Origin: Aeromonas salmonicida subsp. salmonicida
GTDB taxonomy: Bacteria; Pseudomonadota; Gammaproteobacteria; Enterobacterales; Aeromonadaceae
Reading direction: 5' to 3'
Assembly (NCBI RefSeq): GCF_001643305.1
Contig: NZ_LSGW01000012.1
Span: 21,659 to 85,658 of the forward strand
Length of the DNA stretch: 64,000 bases
Below are positions 31,491 to 40,541 of the stretch, in pieces (within the stretch, counting starts at the first letter, position 1; every line of letters starts with the position of its first letter). Below the pieces are notes generated by a model. That model was not told the DNA's origin and did not search any database. It was given only the letters and a program-made list of their open reading frames with translations. The translations under genes were made by a program, and so were the position numbers.

Positions 31491-32441
31491 TTAAGCCACT
31501 TTTTTACGGGTCACAAACAGACTCAGCCCCATGGAAACCAGCAGGATCAGCGCCACCACGCCCAATGCAATGCCGGTCGGGATCTTGAAGATATCCAGCA
31601 GCAGCATCTTGACCCCGATAAACATCAGGATCAGTGCCAGACCGTATTTCAGCAAGGCGAAGCGCTCGGCCACACCGGCCAGCAGGAAATACATGGCGCG
31701 CAGACCCATGATGGCGAAGATGTTGGAAGTCAGCACGATGAAGGGATCCGTGGTCACCGCGAAGATGGCCGGGATACTGTCCACCGCGAAGATGAGATCG
31801 CTCACCTCCACCAGCACCAGAATGAGCAGCAGCGGCGTCGCATAACGCACACCGTCACGCCAGACGAAGAAGTTCTCCCCTTCCAGAGTCTCGGTCACCT
31901 TGAAGCGACGGCGCATCCAGCCCAGCAGCGGGTTGTTGGCCAAGTCAGGTTCCTTGTCGGCGGCCCACAGCATCTTGACCCCGGTCAGCAGCAGGAAGGC
32001 GCCAAACAGATAGAGGATCCAGTGGAACTGCTCGATGAGCCAGCTGCCCGCGAACACCATGCCGGCGCGCATCACTATGGCACCCAGTACCCCGTACAGC
32101 AGCACTCGGCGCTGCAACTCGGCCGGGATGGCGAAGTAACCAAACAGCATCAGCCAGACGAAGACGTTGTCCACCGCCAGCGCTTTCTCGATGAGATAGC
32201 CGGTGAGGAACTCCAGCCCCTTCTGGTTGGCAATTTCGCGGCCTGCGCTGTGATCCAGCCAGAGCCAGATTGCCAGGTTGAAGAGCAGCGCCACGCTGAC
32301 CCAGACCAGAGACCAGATGCCCGCCTCTTTGAGGGATACCTTGTGTGACTTGCCACCACCGACAAAGCGTATATCTATCCATAACAGGACCAGCACTATG
32401 CTGAAGAAACCGGTCCACATCCACCATTCACCCATGTTCAT
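31491..32441 (-). CDS. alx: TerC/Alx family membrane protein, Mn2+ exporter candidate
   Basis: A protein of about 316 residues with nine or so transmembrane helices, very similar along its length to E. coli Alx. Family segments include LTGYLIEKALAVDNVFVWL and the acidic intramembrane LVEVSDLIFAVDSIPAIFAV. Two ATGs are possible; the second (32435, MGEWWMW) has better spacing (8 bases) from GGGAG. Alx is linked to Mn2+ export and alkaline stress. The gene is led by a yybP-ykoY riboswitch and a terminator-like hairpin, so Mn2+ control is expected. Confidence 0.92.
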   Translation of the reverse strand: MNMGEWWMWTGFFSIVLVLLWIDIRFVGGGKSHKVSLKEAGIWSLVWVSVALLFNLAIWLWLDHSAGREIANQKGLEFLTGYLIEKALAVDNVFVWLMLFGYFAIPAELQRRVLLYGVLGAIVMRAGMVFAGSWLIEQFHWILYLFGAFLLLTGVKMLWAADKEPDLANNPLLGWMRRRFKVTETLEGENFFVWRDGVRYATPLLLILVLVEVSDLIFAVDSIPAIFAVTTDPFIVLTSNIFAIMGLRAMYFLLAGVAERFALLKYGLALILMFIGVKMLLLDIFKIPTGIALGVVALILLVSMGLSLFVTRKKVA

Positions 32442-32458
32442 CTCTCCCAAAAACGACA

Positions 32459-32485
32459 AAACCCACGACCGAGAGGCGTGGGTTT
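32459..32485 (-). terminator. Terminator-like hairpin in the alx leader
   Basis: In the leader RNA, AAACCCACG and CGTGGGTTT pair around a 9-base loop and are followed by TTGTCGTTTTT, directly before the GGGAGAG ribosome site. It is well placed to be the expression platform of the upstream Mn2+ riboswitch. Confidence 0.65.
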
Positions 32486-32499
32486 GCGTTTGGAGCAGA

Positions 32500-32628
32500 T
32501 ACACCTTGCCTCTCGGCAAGGTCTCACTTACAGCTGATTTGCATCAACTGCCCGGCTGCCGGGTGCACTGCAGGATATGGGTGCACCGTAATGACGACAA
32601 ACCAGCGAGAAGTTACTCCCCTTGTTGG
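32500..32628 (-). ncRNA. yybP-ykoY (Mn2+) riboswitch upstream of alx
   Basis: Read on the minus strand the leader contains AACAAGGGGAGTAAC, then GTCGTCATTACGG, a GC-rich stem, and GTGAGACCTTGCC paired with GGCAAGG. These are the conserved blocks of the yybP-ykoY motif and match the E. coli alx leader from memory in order and spacing. Mn2+ binding in this class opens expression of efflux genes. Boundaries are approximate. Confidence 0.88.
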
Positions 32629-32632
32629 GCGG

Positions 32633-32661
32633 ATAGTAACAGCGACCAAAGATAACGCCAA
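32633..32661 (-). promoter_or_regulatory. Promoter of the alx riboswitch transcript
   Basis: On the minus strand TTGGCG (32661-32656), 17 bases, then TACTAT (32638-32633). The predicted start falls a few bases before the conserved riboswitch block. A GCCAAGAGG / CCTCTTGGC-type hairpin lies just upstream and overlaps the -35. Confidence 0.6.
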
Positions 32662-32691
32662 GAGGCATCTTCACCTCTTGCCAAAATTAAT

Positions 32692-32714
32692 CGGGGCACC
32701 ACCAGGATGCCCCG
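32692..32714 (-). terminator. Terminator after oppF
   Basis: A 7-bp stem CGGGGCA / TGCCCCG with a 9-base loop; the minus strand continues ATTAATTTTGG. It is a moderate terminator for the opp operon, separating it from the alx promoter. Confidence 0.65.
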
Positions 32715-32737
32715 CAAACGCGTTCAACAAACCAGCA

Positions 32738-33733
32738 TCAAAGCGGATCGGCCTTGAGGCAGGAGACCGCATGGTCGAAATTGCCCTCCAACTGGGGCCG
32801 GGTCTTGGCACACTCGGGACCCGCCACCGGGCAGCGGGTGCGAAACACGCAGCCGGACGGCGGATTCATGGGCGATGGCAAGTCCCCTTCCAGGATCTGG
32901 ATGACCTTGCTGCGCTCCGGATCCGGATCCGGAATGGGCACGGCCGACATCAGCGCCTTGGTGTAGGGATGCAGGGGGTTTGCGAAGATCTCCTTGCGAG
33001 TGCCCAGCTCCACCGCATTGCCCAGATACATCACCAGCACCCGATCCGAGATGTGCTTGACCACGGACAAGTCGTGGGCGATGAAGATGAGCGACAGCCC
33101 CATCTCCTTCTGGATAGCCTTGAGCAGGTTCACCACCTGAGCCTGGATGGAGACATCCAGCGCCGAGACAGGCTCGTCACAGATGATCATCTTGGGTTCC
33201 AGGATCAGCGCCCGGGCGATGCCGATACGCTGGCACTGGCCGCCGGAGAACTCGTGCGGATAGCGGTTCACCAGGTTGGGCAAGAGGCCCACCTTGGTCA
33301 TCATGGTGCGCACCTTCTCCTTCACCTGCTCTTTGGAAAGGTTCGGATAGAAGGTGATGAGCGGCTCGGCGATGATGTCGCCGATGGTCATGCGCGGATT
33401 CAGGGAGGCCAGCGGATCCTGGAAGATCATCTGGATCTCCTTGCGCTTCTCCCGCAGCGCCTTCTGGTCGAGCTTGGTCAGATCGTTGCCCAGCCACACC
33501 ACCTTGCCGTCAGTGGCCGGCACCAGGCCTATCAGGGCACGGGCAAAGGTGGATTTGCCACAGCCGGACTCCCCCACCACACCCAGGGTCTCCCCTTCGT
33601 ACAGGCGCAGGGTCACGCCGTCTACCGCCTTCAACGCCGAGGGCTTGGCCCAAGGCCAGGCCCTGTCACTCTTGATGCTGAAGTGGACCTTGAGGTCGGA
33701 CACTTCCAGCAGCAGTTTCTTGTCAGTACCCAT
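32738..33733 (-). CDS. oppF: Oligopeptide ABC transporter ATP-binding protein OppF
   Basis: A 331-residue ATPase with Walker A GESGCGKST, signature HEFSGGQCQR, Walker B MIICDEPVSALD and the C-terminal oligopeptide-transporter extension with a Cys cluster (CVFRTRCPVAGPEC) that binds an Fe-S cluster in relatives. OppF pairs with OppD to power peptide uptake. Its ATG directly follows the TAA of a 37-codon mini-ORF that repeats the end of OppD. Confidence 0.95.
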   Translation of the reverse strand: MGTDKKLLLEVSDLKVHFSIKSDRAWPWAKPSALKAVDGVTLRLYEGETLGVVGESGCGKSTFARALIGLVPATDGKVVWLGNDLTKLDQKALREKRKEIQMIFQDPLASLNPRMTIGDIIAEPLITFYPNLSKEQVKEKVRTMMTKVGLLPNLVNRYPHEFSGGQCQRIGIARALILEPKMIICDEPVSALDVSIQAQVVNLLKAIQKEMGLSLIFIAHDLSVVKHISDRVLVMYLGNAVELGTRKEIFANPLHPYTKALMSAVPIPDPDPERSKVIQILEGDLPSPMNPPSGCVFRTRCPVAGPECAKTRPQLEGNFDHAVSCLKADPL

Positions 33734-33847
33734 TTAATTCGCCCCCTTGATCATGGCATCCGATACCCAATGGCAAGCCCGCTCGCGGCCGTCGTTGCAC
33801 GGCGTCAGGAGCATGGAGGATTGCTGGCCGCATATCACAGCATTCAT
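33734..33847 (-). CDS. 37-codon mini-ORF duplicating the OppD C-terminal tail
   Basis: The ATG overlaps the oppD stop (ATGA) and the TAA touches the oppF ATG. The peptide contains [16 protein letters not shown] followed by [11 protein letters not shown] and ends MIKGAN. The true OppD end reads [37 protein letters not shown] differences between the copies are largely synonymous, with one codon added. This looks like the original oppD 3' end left behind after a new oppD end was spliced in, still in frame and coupled. Function beyond coupling is doubtful. Confidence 0.6.
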   Translation of the reverse strand: MNAVICGQQSSMLLTPCNDGRERACHWVSDAMIKGAN

Positions 33848-34830
33848 ACGCTCACCTCCTTGGTATTTATGGCATCAGACACCCAATGACAGGCCCGCTC
33901 GCGGCCGTCGTTGAACGGCGTCAGAACAGGTGACTGCTGGCCGCAAATCTCGCTCACCCTGTGGCAGCGCTCCTGGAAGGGGCAGCCGGTGGGCAGACGC
34001 AGCAGGTTAGGCGGATTGCCCGGTATGGTAGGCAGCTCTTCCCCTTCGGTATCGAGGCGGGGAATGGCGCGCAGCAAGCCTTCGGTATAGGGATGGCTCG
34101 GGCGATAGAAAATATCGTTCACCCGGCCGTACTCCATGGTACGACCGGCGTACATCACCAGCACCTTGTCACAGATACCCGCTACTACGCCCAAGTCGTG
34201 GGTGATCATGATGATGGAGGTGTTGAACTCGCGCTTGAGCTCGTTCATCAGCGTCATGATCTGGGCCTGCACCGTCACGTCCAACGCAGTGGTCGGCTCA
34301 TCGGCGATAAGCAGCTGCGGCCGGCAGAGCAGGGCCATGGCGATCATCACCCGTTGGCGCATGCCACCGGAAAACTCGTGGGGATACATGTTCATCCGCT
34401 TGCGCGACTCGGGGATCTTCACCGCATCCAGCATGCGCACCGACTCTTCGAACGCCTCGGCCTTGCTCACCCCCTTGTGCAGCATCAGCACTTCCATCAG
34501 CTGATCCTTCACCTTCATGTAGGGATTCAGCGAGGTCATGGGGTCCTGGAAGATCATGGCGATCTTCTCGGAGCGGATCTTGTTGAGCTTGTGCTCCGGC
34601 AGATTGAGGATCTCGTCACCCTGAAACTTGGCCGACCCCGTTATGATGCCGTTCTTGGCCAGCAGCCCCATGATGGCAAAGGCCGTCTGGGACTTGCCGG
34701 AGCCAGATTCGCCGACGATCCCCAGAGTTTCGCCTGCGGCGAGAGAGAAATTGAGGTCGTTGACCGCCACCACATTGCCATCCGGAGTCTTGAACTCGAC
34801 TCGCAGATCTTTTACATCCAGTAATTTCAT
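33844..34830 (-). CDS. oppD: Oligopeptide ABC transporter ATP-binding protein OppD
   Basis: A 328-residue ATPase with Walker [10 protein letters not shown], signature [10 protein letters not shown], Walker [13 protein letters not shown] and a C-terminal Cys motif ([15 protein letters not shown]). It forms the nucleotide-binding heterodimer with OppF. Its last roughly 30 codons are repeated downstream as a mini-ORF, and its own terminal residues (INTKEVSV) differ from that copy. Confidence 0.95.
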   Translation of the reverse strand: MKLLDVKDLRVEFKTPDGNVVAVNDLNFSLAAGETLGIVGESGSGKSQTAFAIMGLLAKNGIITGSAKFQGDEILNLPEHKLNKIRSEKIAMIFQDPMTSLNPYMKVKDQLMEVLMLHKGVSKAEAFEESVRMLDAVKIPESRKRMNMYPHEFSGGMRQRVMIAMALLCRPQLLIADEPTTALDVTVQAQIMTLMNELKREFNTSIIMITHDLGVVAGICDKVLVMYAGRTMEYGRVNDIFYRPSHPYTEGLLRAIPRLDTEGEELPTIPGNPPNLLRLPTGCPFQERCHRVSEICGQQSPVLTPFNDGRERACHWVSDAINTKEVSV

Positions 34831-34862
34831 AAAAACTCCTTATCGATCTTTGGCCGCTCTTG

Positions 34863-35774
34863 TTATCGATCCTTCGGATCGAGTGCGTCACGCAGACCAT
34901 CCCCGAGGAAATTGAAGCAAAACAGGGTCACCACCATGAAACCGGCAGGGAACAAGAGTTGCCATATGGCCACTTCCATCGACTTGGAGCCTTCATCCAG
35001 CAGGGCACCCCAGCTGGTCATGGGTTCCTGGACGCCGAGGCCCAGAAAACTCAGGAAGGATTCAAACATGATCATGCCCGGCACCAGCAAGGTGGCGTAG
35101 ACGGCCACGATACCGAGCACGTTCGGCACTATGTGACGGGTGATGATCTTCCACTTGGAGACGCCACAGACGTGAGCCGCCTCGATAAACTCCTTGCTCT
35201 TGAGGCTCAGGGTCTGGCCTCGCACGATCCGCGCCATGTCGAGCCAGCTTACAGCCCCGATGGCAATGAAGATGAGCGCCAGATTGCGGCCAAAGAAGGT
35301 CACCAGCATGATCACAAAGAACATGAAGGGGAAGGCGTTGAGGATCTCGAGAATCCGCATCATCAGGCTGTCGACCCGACCACCGATGAAACCGGACGCC
35401 GCGCCATACAGGGTGCCGATGACCACGGCCACCATGGCCCCCATGATGCCGACCATCAGCGAGATGCGGCCACCCAAGAGGGTGCGCACGAACAGATCAC
35501 GCCCCAGACTGTCGGTACCGAACCAGTGGCCGGCTTCCATATCCGGCGCGGCCTGCATGGCGCCCCAATCCGGATCGTCGAAGGTGTATTGGGACAGGTG
35601 GGGACCGACGATCACCGCCAGACCGATAATAGTCAGTATGATAAGGCTGGTCAGTGCAGCCCTGTTACGCAGGAAACGGCGACGGGCATCCTTCCACAGG
35701 GAGCGTCCCTCCACCACTTCCACTTGCTGTGCGAACGCCTCGACGGCCTCGCGTTTTTCAGTTGTGACAACCAT
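34863..35774 (-). CDS. oppC: Oligopeptide ABC transporter permease OppC
   Basis: A 303-residue permease with six transmembrane helices and a long N-terminal cytoplasmic part. The ATPase-contacting EAA loop is EAAHVCGVSKWKIITRHIVPN. It follows oppB after 14 bases and precedes oppD by 32. Confidence 0.95.
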   Translation of the reverse strand: MVVTTEKREAVEAFAQQVEVVEGRSLWKDARRRFLRNRAALTSLIILTIIGLAVIVGPHLSQYTFDDPDWGAMQAAPDMEAGHWFGTDSLGRDLFVRTLLGGRISLMVGIMGAMVAVVIGTLYGAASGFIGGRVDSLMMRILEILNAFPFMFFVIMLVTFFGRNLALIFIAIGAVSWLDMARIVRGQTLSLKSKEFIEAAHVCGVSKWKIITRHIVPNVLGIVAVYATLLVPGMIMFESFLSFLGLGVQEPMTSWGALLDEGSKSMEVAIWQLLFPAGFMVVTLFCFNFLGDGLRDALDPKDR

Positions 35775-35788
35775 GATGAACTCCCGAC

Positions 35789-36715
35789 TTAGTAACGGAT
35801 CTTGGGATCGATAAAGGCATAGAGAATATCGACCACGGCGTTAAAGGTAATGGTGAGGGCACCGACCAGAATGGTCAGGCCAAGCACCATGGAGTAATCA
35901 CGGTTGAGGGCACCGTTGACAAACAACTGACCAATTCCCGGCAGACCGAAAATGGTCTCTATCACCACTGAACCCGTGATGATGCCGACGAAGGCCGGCC
36001 CCAGATAGGAGACCACTGGCAGCATGGCCGGACGCAGCGCGTGTTTCAGTATGATGTGACGCAGCGGCAAGCCCTTGGCACGGGCGGTGCGGATAAAGTT
36101 GGAGTTCATGGTCTCGATCATGCTGCCACGCATGATGCGCGAGATGGCGGAGATGTAGTACATCATCATGCCAAATACCGGCAGTACCATGAATTGCACC
36201 CCGCCCCCCTGCCAGCCACCGGCCGGGAACCAGCCCAGATAGATACTGAAGAAGAGCACCAGCAAGGGTGCCAGCACAAAGCCCGGGATCACCACACCAG
36301 CCATGGCCGACGACATCAAGAGATAGTCGATGAGGGTGTTCTGTTTCAAGGCTGCAATGGAGCCAAAGGTCACCCCCAGCAAGACGGCAAAGACGAAGGC
36401 CGCGCTCCCGATCTTGGCGGAAACAGGCAGCGCCTGGCTCACCAGATCATTGACGCTGAAGTCCTTGTACTTGAAAGAGGGGCCCAGATCGCCCTGTACC
36501 AGGTTGCCAAGGTAGGTGAGGTATTGCACGCCGATGGGCTTGTCCAGGCCGTACTTGGCCTCGATATTGGCCAACACTTCCGGCGGCAGGGCACGTTCGC
36601 TGGTAAAGGGGTTGCCCGGCGCGAAGCGCATCATGAAGAAAGAGACGGTGATCAAGACCAGCAGAGTCGGGATCGCTTCCAATAGACGTTTAAAAATGAA
36701 TTTCAACATAGACAA
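35789..36715 (-). CDS. oppB: Oligopeptide ABC transporter permease OppB
   Basis: A 308-residue permease with six transmembrane helices. The EAA loop is RTARAKGLPLRHIILKHALRP, preceded by the family segment IRYGLDKP-like LANIEAKYGLDKPIGVQYL near the N-terminus. It pairs with OppC to form the channel. Confidence 0.95.
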   Translation of the reverse strand: MSMLKFIFKRLLEAIPTLLVLITVSFFMMRFAPGNPFTSERALPPEVLANIEAKYGLDKPIGVQYLTYLGNLVQGDLGPSFKYKDFSVNDLVSQALPVSAKIGSAAFVFAVLLGVTFGSIAALKQNTLIDYLLMSSAMAGVVIPGFVLAPLLVLFFSIYLGWFPAGGWQGGGVQFMVLPVFGMMMYYISAISRIMRGSMIETMNSNFIRTARAKGLPLRHIILKHALRPAMLPVVSYLGPAFVGIITGSVVIETIFGLPGIGQLFVNGALNRDYSMVLGLTILVGALTITFNAVVDILYAFIDPKIRY

Positions 36716-36759
36716 TTCCTGTCCTGTACTGCTTCCAAAGGGTCGCGGTTTTAATACTA

Positions 36760-36781
36760 AGGCCCGCCGTCTGGCGGGCCT
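36760..36781 (-). terminator. Intercistronic hairpin between oppA and oppB
   Basis: A 9-bp stem AGGCCCGCC / GGCGGGCCT with a GTCT loop and no direct U-run. It probably protects the oppA mRNA or stops part of transcription, giving more binding protein than permease. Confidence 0.6.
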
Positions 36782-36807
36782 GCTTGTTATGCGACTTGTT
36801 ATTTTAC

Positions 36808-38433
36808 TCAGTGAGCAACGATGTACATGTCTTTGCTGTAGAGGTTGTCCAGCGGGTTGGCCGGGTAGCCGCCCACATAGGACTTGACCATGCGGGAGGT
36901 CACGTACTGATAGATGGGGGCTATCGGCATGTCCTTAGTGAGGATCTCTTCGGCCTGGACATAGAGTTTGTTGCGGGAAGCATCATCGACCTGGTCGCGA
37001 GACTCGTCCATCAGCTTGTCAAATACCGGGTTGGAGTACTTGCCATCGTTGTTGCCGTGAGTGGTCTGCATCAGATCCAGCATGGAGGAAGCTTCGTTGT
37101 AGTCGGCGATCCAACCGCGACGAGCAACATCAAACTGTCCCTGCTTGAGTGTCTCCAGATATGTCTTCCACTCCTGGTTCACCAGGCTTACCTGCACGCC
37201 CAGCTTCTTCCACATGGAGGCCACGGCAACCGCTACCTTCTTGTGGTTGTCGTCAGTGTTGTAGAGCAGCTCGAACTTGAGCGGGTTGTCTGGACCATAT
37301 CCCGCCTCTTGCAACATGGCTTTTGCCTTGGTGTCGCGCTCGGCCTGGGTCAACTTGGACCACTCGGGGGCAACCGGTTTGAAACCATCCACAAAATCAG
37401 GCACCAGGGCATAACCCGGTGTTTCTCCCTTGCCCATCACCTTGTCGGCGATCACGTCACGGTCGATGGCGTAGGTAAGTGCCGTGCGAACCCGAACATC
37501 GTCATAGGGTTTGCGTTTGGTGTTGAAGGTGTAGTAGTAGGTCCCCACGTAGCCACTCACCTTCACCTCGTTGGGCAGATCTTTCTTCATCTGCTTGAAG
37601 CGCTCGATGGGCATGTTGTAGGTAAGATCCAGCTCACCCGCCAGATAGCGGTTCAACTCGGCGTTGGTGGACTGGATAGGCAGGTAGCTCACCTTGTCGA
37701 TCACCGTCTTGGCGTTGCCCCAGTATTTGGGGTTGCGCTCGATATCGACGCGTTCGTTCACTACCCAGTCTTTCAGTTGGTAGGCACCGTTGGATACCAT
37801 GTTGCCGGGCTGGGTCCATTTGTCACCAAACTTCTCGATCACCTTCTTCGGCACCGGGTAGGTGGTGGTGTGGGAGAGCATGCTGACGAAGTAAGGGATC
37901 GCTTTTTCCAGCTGCACTTCGAAGGTGTAGTCGTCGACGGCCTTCACGCCCAGCGTATCTGACGGCTTCTTGCCGGCAATGATCTCGGTGGCGTTGACTA
38001 TGGTCGGGATCTCCATGTACCAGGCATAAGGAGAACCAGTCTTGGGATCCACGGCCCGCTTGAAGGCGAACTCGAAATCGTGGGCTGTCACGGGATCCCC
38101 GTTGGACCACTTGGCATCTTTGCGCAGGTGGAACACGAATTTTTTGTTGTCCTTGGTTTCCCAGGACTCGGCCACACCGGGGAGCACTTCACCCTTGGGG
38201 CCGGAGGAGACGAGACCTTCGAACAGGTCACGCAGAATATTGGATTCAACCGTTCCTTCGGTTTTGTGGGGATCGAGCGTTGCGGGCTCAGAGCCGTTGC
38301 CTTTCACCAACTGCTGAACATCAGACAGTTTGGTACCTGCGGGGACATCAGCAGCATACGCTGCATTCATTCCGCCAAATAGCGCTGCCACCAATAGGGT
38401 ATTAATCATTGTTTTTTTATGAGTCATTTCCAT
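36808..38433 (-). CDS. oppA: Periplasmic oligopeptide-binding protein OppA
   Basis: A 541-residue SBP family 5 protein. The signal peptide ends near AAYA-AD (residue 28). It has the family N-terminal segment GSEPATLDPHKTEGTVESNI and GEVLPGVAESWETKDNKKF. It captures peptides in the periplasm for OppBCDF. It leads the opp operon, and the hairpin after it suggests higher expression than the rest. Confidence 0.95.
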   Translation of the reverse strand: MEMTHKKTMINTLLVAALFGGMNAAYAADVPAGTKLSDVQQLVKGNGSEPATLDPHKTEGTVESNILRDLFEGLVSSGPKGEVLPGVAESWETKDNKKFVFHLRKDAKWSNGDPVTAHDFEFAFKRAVDPKTGSPYAWYMEIPTIVNATEIIAGKKPSDTLGVKAVDDYTFEVQLEKAIPYFVSMLSHTTTYPVPKKVIEKFGDKWTQPGNMVSNGAYQLKDWVVNERVDIERNPKYWGNAKTVIDKVSYLPIQSTNAELNRYLAGELDLTYNMPIERFKQMKKDLPNEVKVSGYVGTYYYTFNTKRKPYDDVRVRTALTYAIDRDVIADKVMGKGETPGYALVPDFVDGFKPVAPEWSKLTQAERDTKAKAMLQEAGYGPDNPLKFELLYNTDDNHKKVAVAVASMWKKLGVQVSLVNQEWKTYLETLKQGQFDVARRGWIADYNEASSMLDLMQTTHGNNDGKYSNPVFDKLMDESRDQVDDASRNKLYVQAEEILTKDMPIAPIYQYVTSRMVKSYVGGYPANPLDNLYSKDMYIVAH

Positions 38434-38669
38434 TTACTCCAACAAGAACATTCCATGCATTTGTCCACCAACGAGATAAGTACCCCGCTGCCAGCATAAT
38501 TCCCTGACAATTCTAATAATGCAATAGATATCATCAGGCTAGGCTGGGATCAATGGTTAAAAAAACAGCTTTTAGCCAATTATTCAGCATTTAAATATCG
38601 CGCTGCGGACGTTTTTTATACAAACCCGCTCGATTCTAGGAAATGACTAACAAAAAAGAAACAATAAAA

Positions 38670-38690
38670 AGCCGGTCACGAGGACCGGCT
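38670..38690 (-). terminator. Terminator after ychE
   Basis: An 8-bp stem AGCCGGTC / GACCGGCT; on the minus strand it is followed by TTTTTATTG. Confidence 0.85.
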
Positions 38691-38709
38691 CCGACAAAAC
38701 AGACCTGAA

Positions 38710-39345
38710 TCACATCAATCCGGGGAAGACTCCCTTGATCCCTGCCACCATGATCTCGATGCCCAGTGACATCATGATAAGGCCCATGATCCGGGTGACC
38801 ACGTTGATACCGGTGTTGCCCATCAGCTTGAACAGCAAGGGGGCGGCGCGGAAGATGAGCCAGGAGCAGAATGCAAACACCATGACCACCAGCGACATGC
38901 CCAGCATCTGGGACCAGGTGCTCTGGCTGGCGTAGACAATAGAAGAAGAGATGGCACCCGGGCCAGCCATCAACGGCAGTGCCAAGGGCACCACAGCGAC
39001 AGATTCGCGCGCGGCCAGCTCACCCTTCTCCTGTTTGTTATGCTTCACCTCCCCCAGCTTGCCCTGCAGCATGGACCAGGCGATCAGGGTAATCAGGGAT
39101 CCACCGGCGATGCGAAACGACGCCAGCGAGATGCCAAAACCATCGAGGATCAGCTGCCCCATGTACATGGAGACCAGCAAGATAATCATCACGGCAATGT
39201 TGGCGGTGGTGTTGGTTTTCATCCGCTCTTCCGGCGTTTGATGGCCGGTCAGACTGACAAACACCGGCAACAACCCCAATGGGTTGATGATCGCGAACAA
39301 ACCGATGAAAAACTTCAGATATAAAGAGACGTCAATCGCTGCCAT
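38710..39345 (-). CDS. ychE: YchE family (MarC/NAAT) membrane protein
   Basis: A 211-residue protein from MAAIDVSLYLKFF (39345); the 30 codons in frame upstream look untranslated. It has six transmembrane helices with the MarC/NAAT segments GLFAIINPLGLLPVFVSLT and LALPLMAGPGAISS. Family proteins were proposed as neutral amino-acid transporters. It precedes oppA on the same strand as in E. coli (adhE-ychE-oppA). Confidence 0.85.
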   Translation of the reverse strand: MAAIDVSLYLKFFIGLFAIINPLGLLPVFVSLTGHQTPEERMKTNTTANIAVMIILLVSMYMGQLILDGFGISLASFRIAGGSLITLIAWSMLQGKLGEVKHNKQEKGELAARESVAVVPLALPLMAGPGAISSSIVYASQSTWSQMLGMSLVVMVFAFCSWLIFRAAPLLFKLMGNTGINVVTRIMGLIMMSLGIEIMVAGIKGVFPGLM

Positions 39346-39613
39346 AGGCGCCATCCAGAAGTAAGCAAGGCCACGGGGATCCCCCCGATAAATCGTGCGT
39401 AAATTTACACCATGCCAATGCCCTTCACCAATCAAATAATCTCACCCTTTCCGTGGCTTTTCAGTTAGTTCCTCTAATGTATAGCCAAAATTCAACACAT
39501 TGATTTGTTAATAAAGATTGTCGCAATTTAACACTCTGGTAAAATCACGTCGAGCTTTATGCGGCCACGGAGTTTTGGCGCAAGATTTCATCTCAGCAAA
39601 CAAGGATTTTGTA

Positions 39614-40246
39614 ATGATTGATACGGACATCAAGTTGAAATGGCACCTGGATTCGCTGCCGGCAGGCACTGTCGACCCCCTGCTCGGCTTTTTTGATCGA
39701 CTGCCGGTCGATCCCTATATTCAGGGCACTTTTCGGGAACGCCGCTATGGCCGTGTCGAGAAAGAGGGGTCACGCTTCTTCCCCCTCGACAACGGCGTCT
39801 TCTTTCAGGCCGCCGCCATCAACAAGTTCCTCGGGGATGTGCCCAGAACCTATGCCGAGCTGGATCCCGCTTTTGTCGCCCATCCCGCCTTTGGGCAGAT
39901 GCTGACCCGCTTTGCCCGTCATGTTCGACTCGCGGATGGCAAGGCGATCGGCATTCACCAGATGCGGATCACCACAGCCCAGGGCGAAAGCGTGCCTCCC
40001 GCACCGGAAGGAGTCCATCAGGATGGCTTTGACTTTATCGGCGTGTTCTTTTGTGGCAGCGAAGGCGTCAGTGGCGGCGCGCTTCAGCTTTATCATGGAT
40101 TAAAAGAACAACCATTTTTCCAACAAGAGTTACTTCCAGGAGAATATCTGGTCCTGGATGATCGCCGTTTCTATCACAATGCAGCCCCCATACTGCCCCT
40201 GGCCCCGACCCGGGGACACTGGGATGTGATCGTGCTAACTGCTTGA
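39614..40246 (+). CDS. 2-oxoglutarate/Fe(II) dioxygenase (PF10014 type)
   Basis: A 210-residue protein from the ATG at 39614, with AAGGA seven bases upstream; 32 upstream codons in frame are left out. Iron ligands fit GVHQDGFDF (His-x-Asp) and RFYHNAAPI (second His), with Arg of TRGHWDVIV placed to bind 2-oxoglutarate. PF10014 includes the Bacillus L-isoleucine 4-hydroxylase, so a free amino acid is a plausible substrate, but this is inference. It lies between ychE-opp and adhE, where E. coli has none. Confidence 0.78.
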   Translation: MIDTDIKLKWHLDSLPAGTVDPLLGFFDRLPVDPYIQGTFRERRYGRVEKEGSRFFPLDNGVFFQAAAINKFLGDVPRTYAELDPAFVAHPAFGQMLTRFARHVRLADGKAIGIHQMRITTAQGESVPPAPEGVHQDGFDFIGVFFCGSEGVSGGALQLYHGLKEQPFFQQELLPGEYLVLDDRRFYHNAAPILPLAPTRGHWDVIVLTA

Positions 40247-40368
40247 AAAATAGTGCGTGACACTCTGTTCACCCATGATTCATCCCATTTTTGTTTCACT
40301 CTACATCCTAGTAACATCCTGAAAACATGTATTGTGAAACAAAATTTCTTTTGTTCTTTTGTTACACA

Positions 40369-40410
40369 TGATCCAGATCAAATTTTTCTGAGTCAGACCC
40401 GCTCTATAAT
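40369..40410 (+). promoter_or_regulatory. FNR-type site and -10 element of the adhE promoter
   Basis: ATGATCCAGATCAA (40368-40381) matches the FNR consensus TTGATN4ATCAA with one mismatch. It is centred at 40374.5. A perfect TATAAT lies at 40405-40410, with no good -35. The implied start near 40416-40417 puts the site at about -42, the class II activator position. Anaerobic induction of adhE is therefore expected. A second TATAAT occurs near 40480. Confidence 0.6.
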
Positions 40411-40541
40411 CGGCTCAGAAAGCAATTTAGTAAGGCATGTAAATACCCCCTTATAGTGATTCTCGCCTTGACAGGGCGACTATAATTGCCGGGCATTGCC
40501 AAACTCTTACTAAACAGTTTTCAAATCATCAGGAGATAAAC

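Noticed and set aside
32442..32519. N-terminal extension of alx by 26 codons
   Set aside because: It runs through the riboswitch and terminator hairpin; Alx homology and the ribosome site begin at 32441 or 32435.
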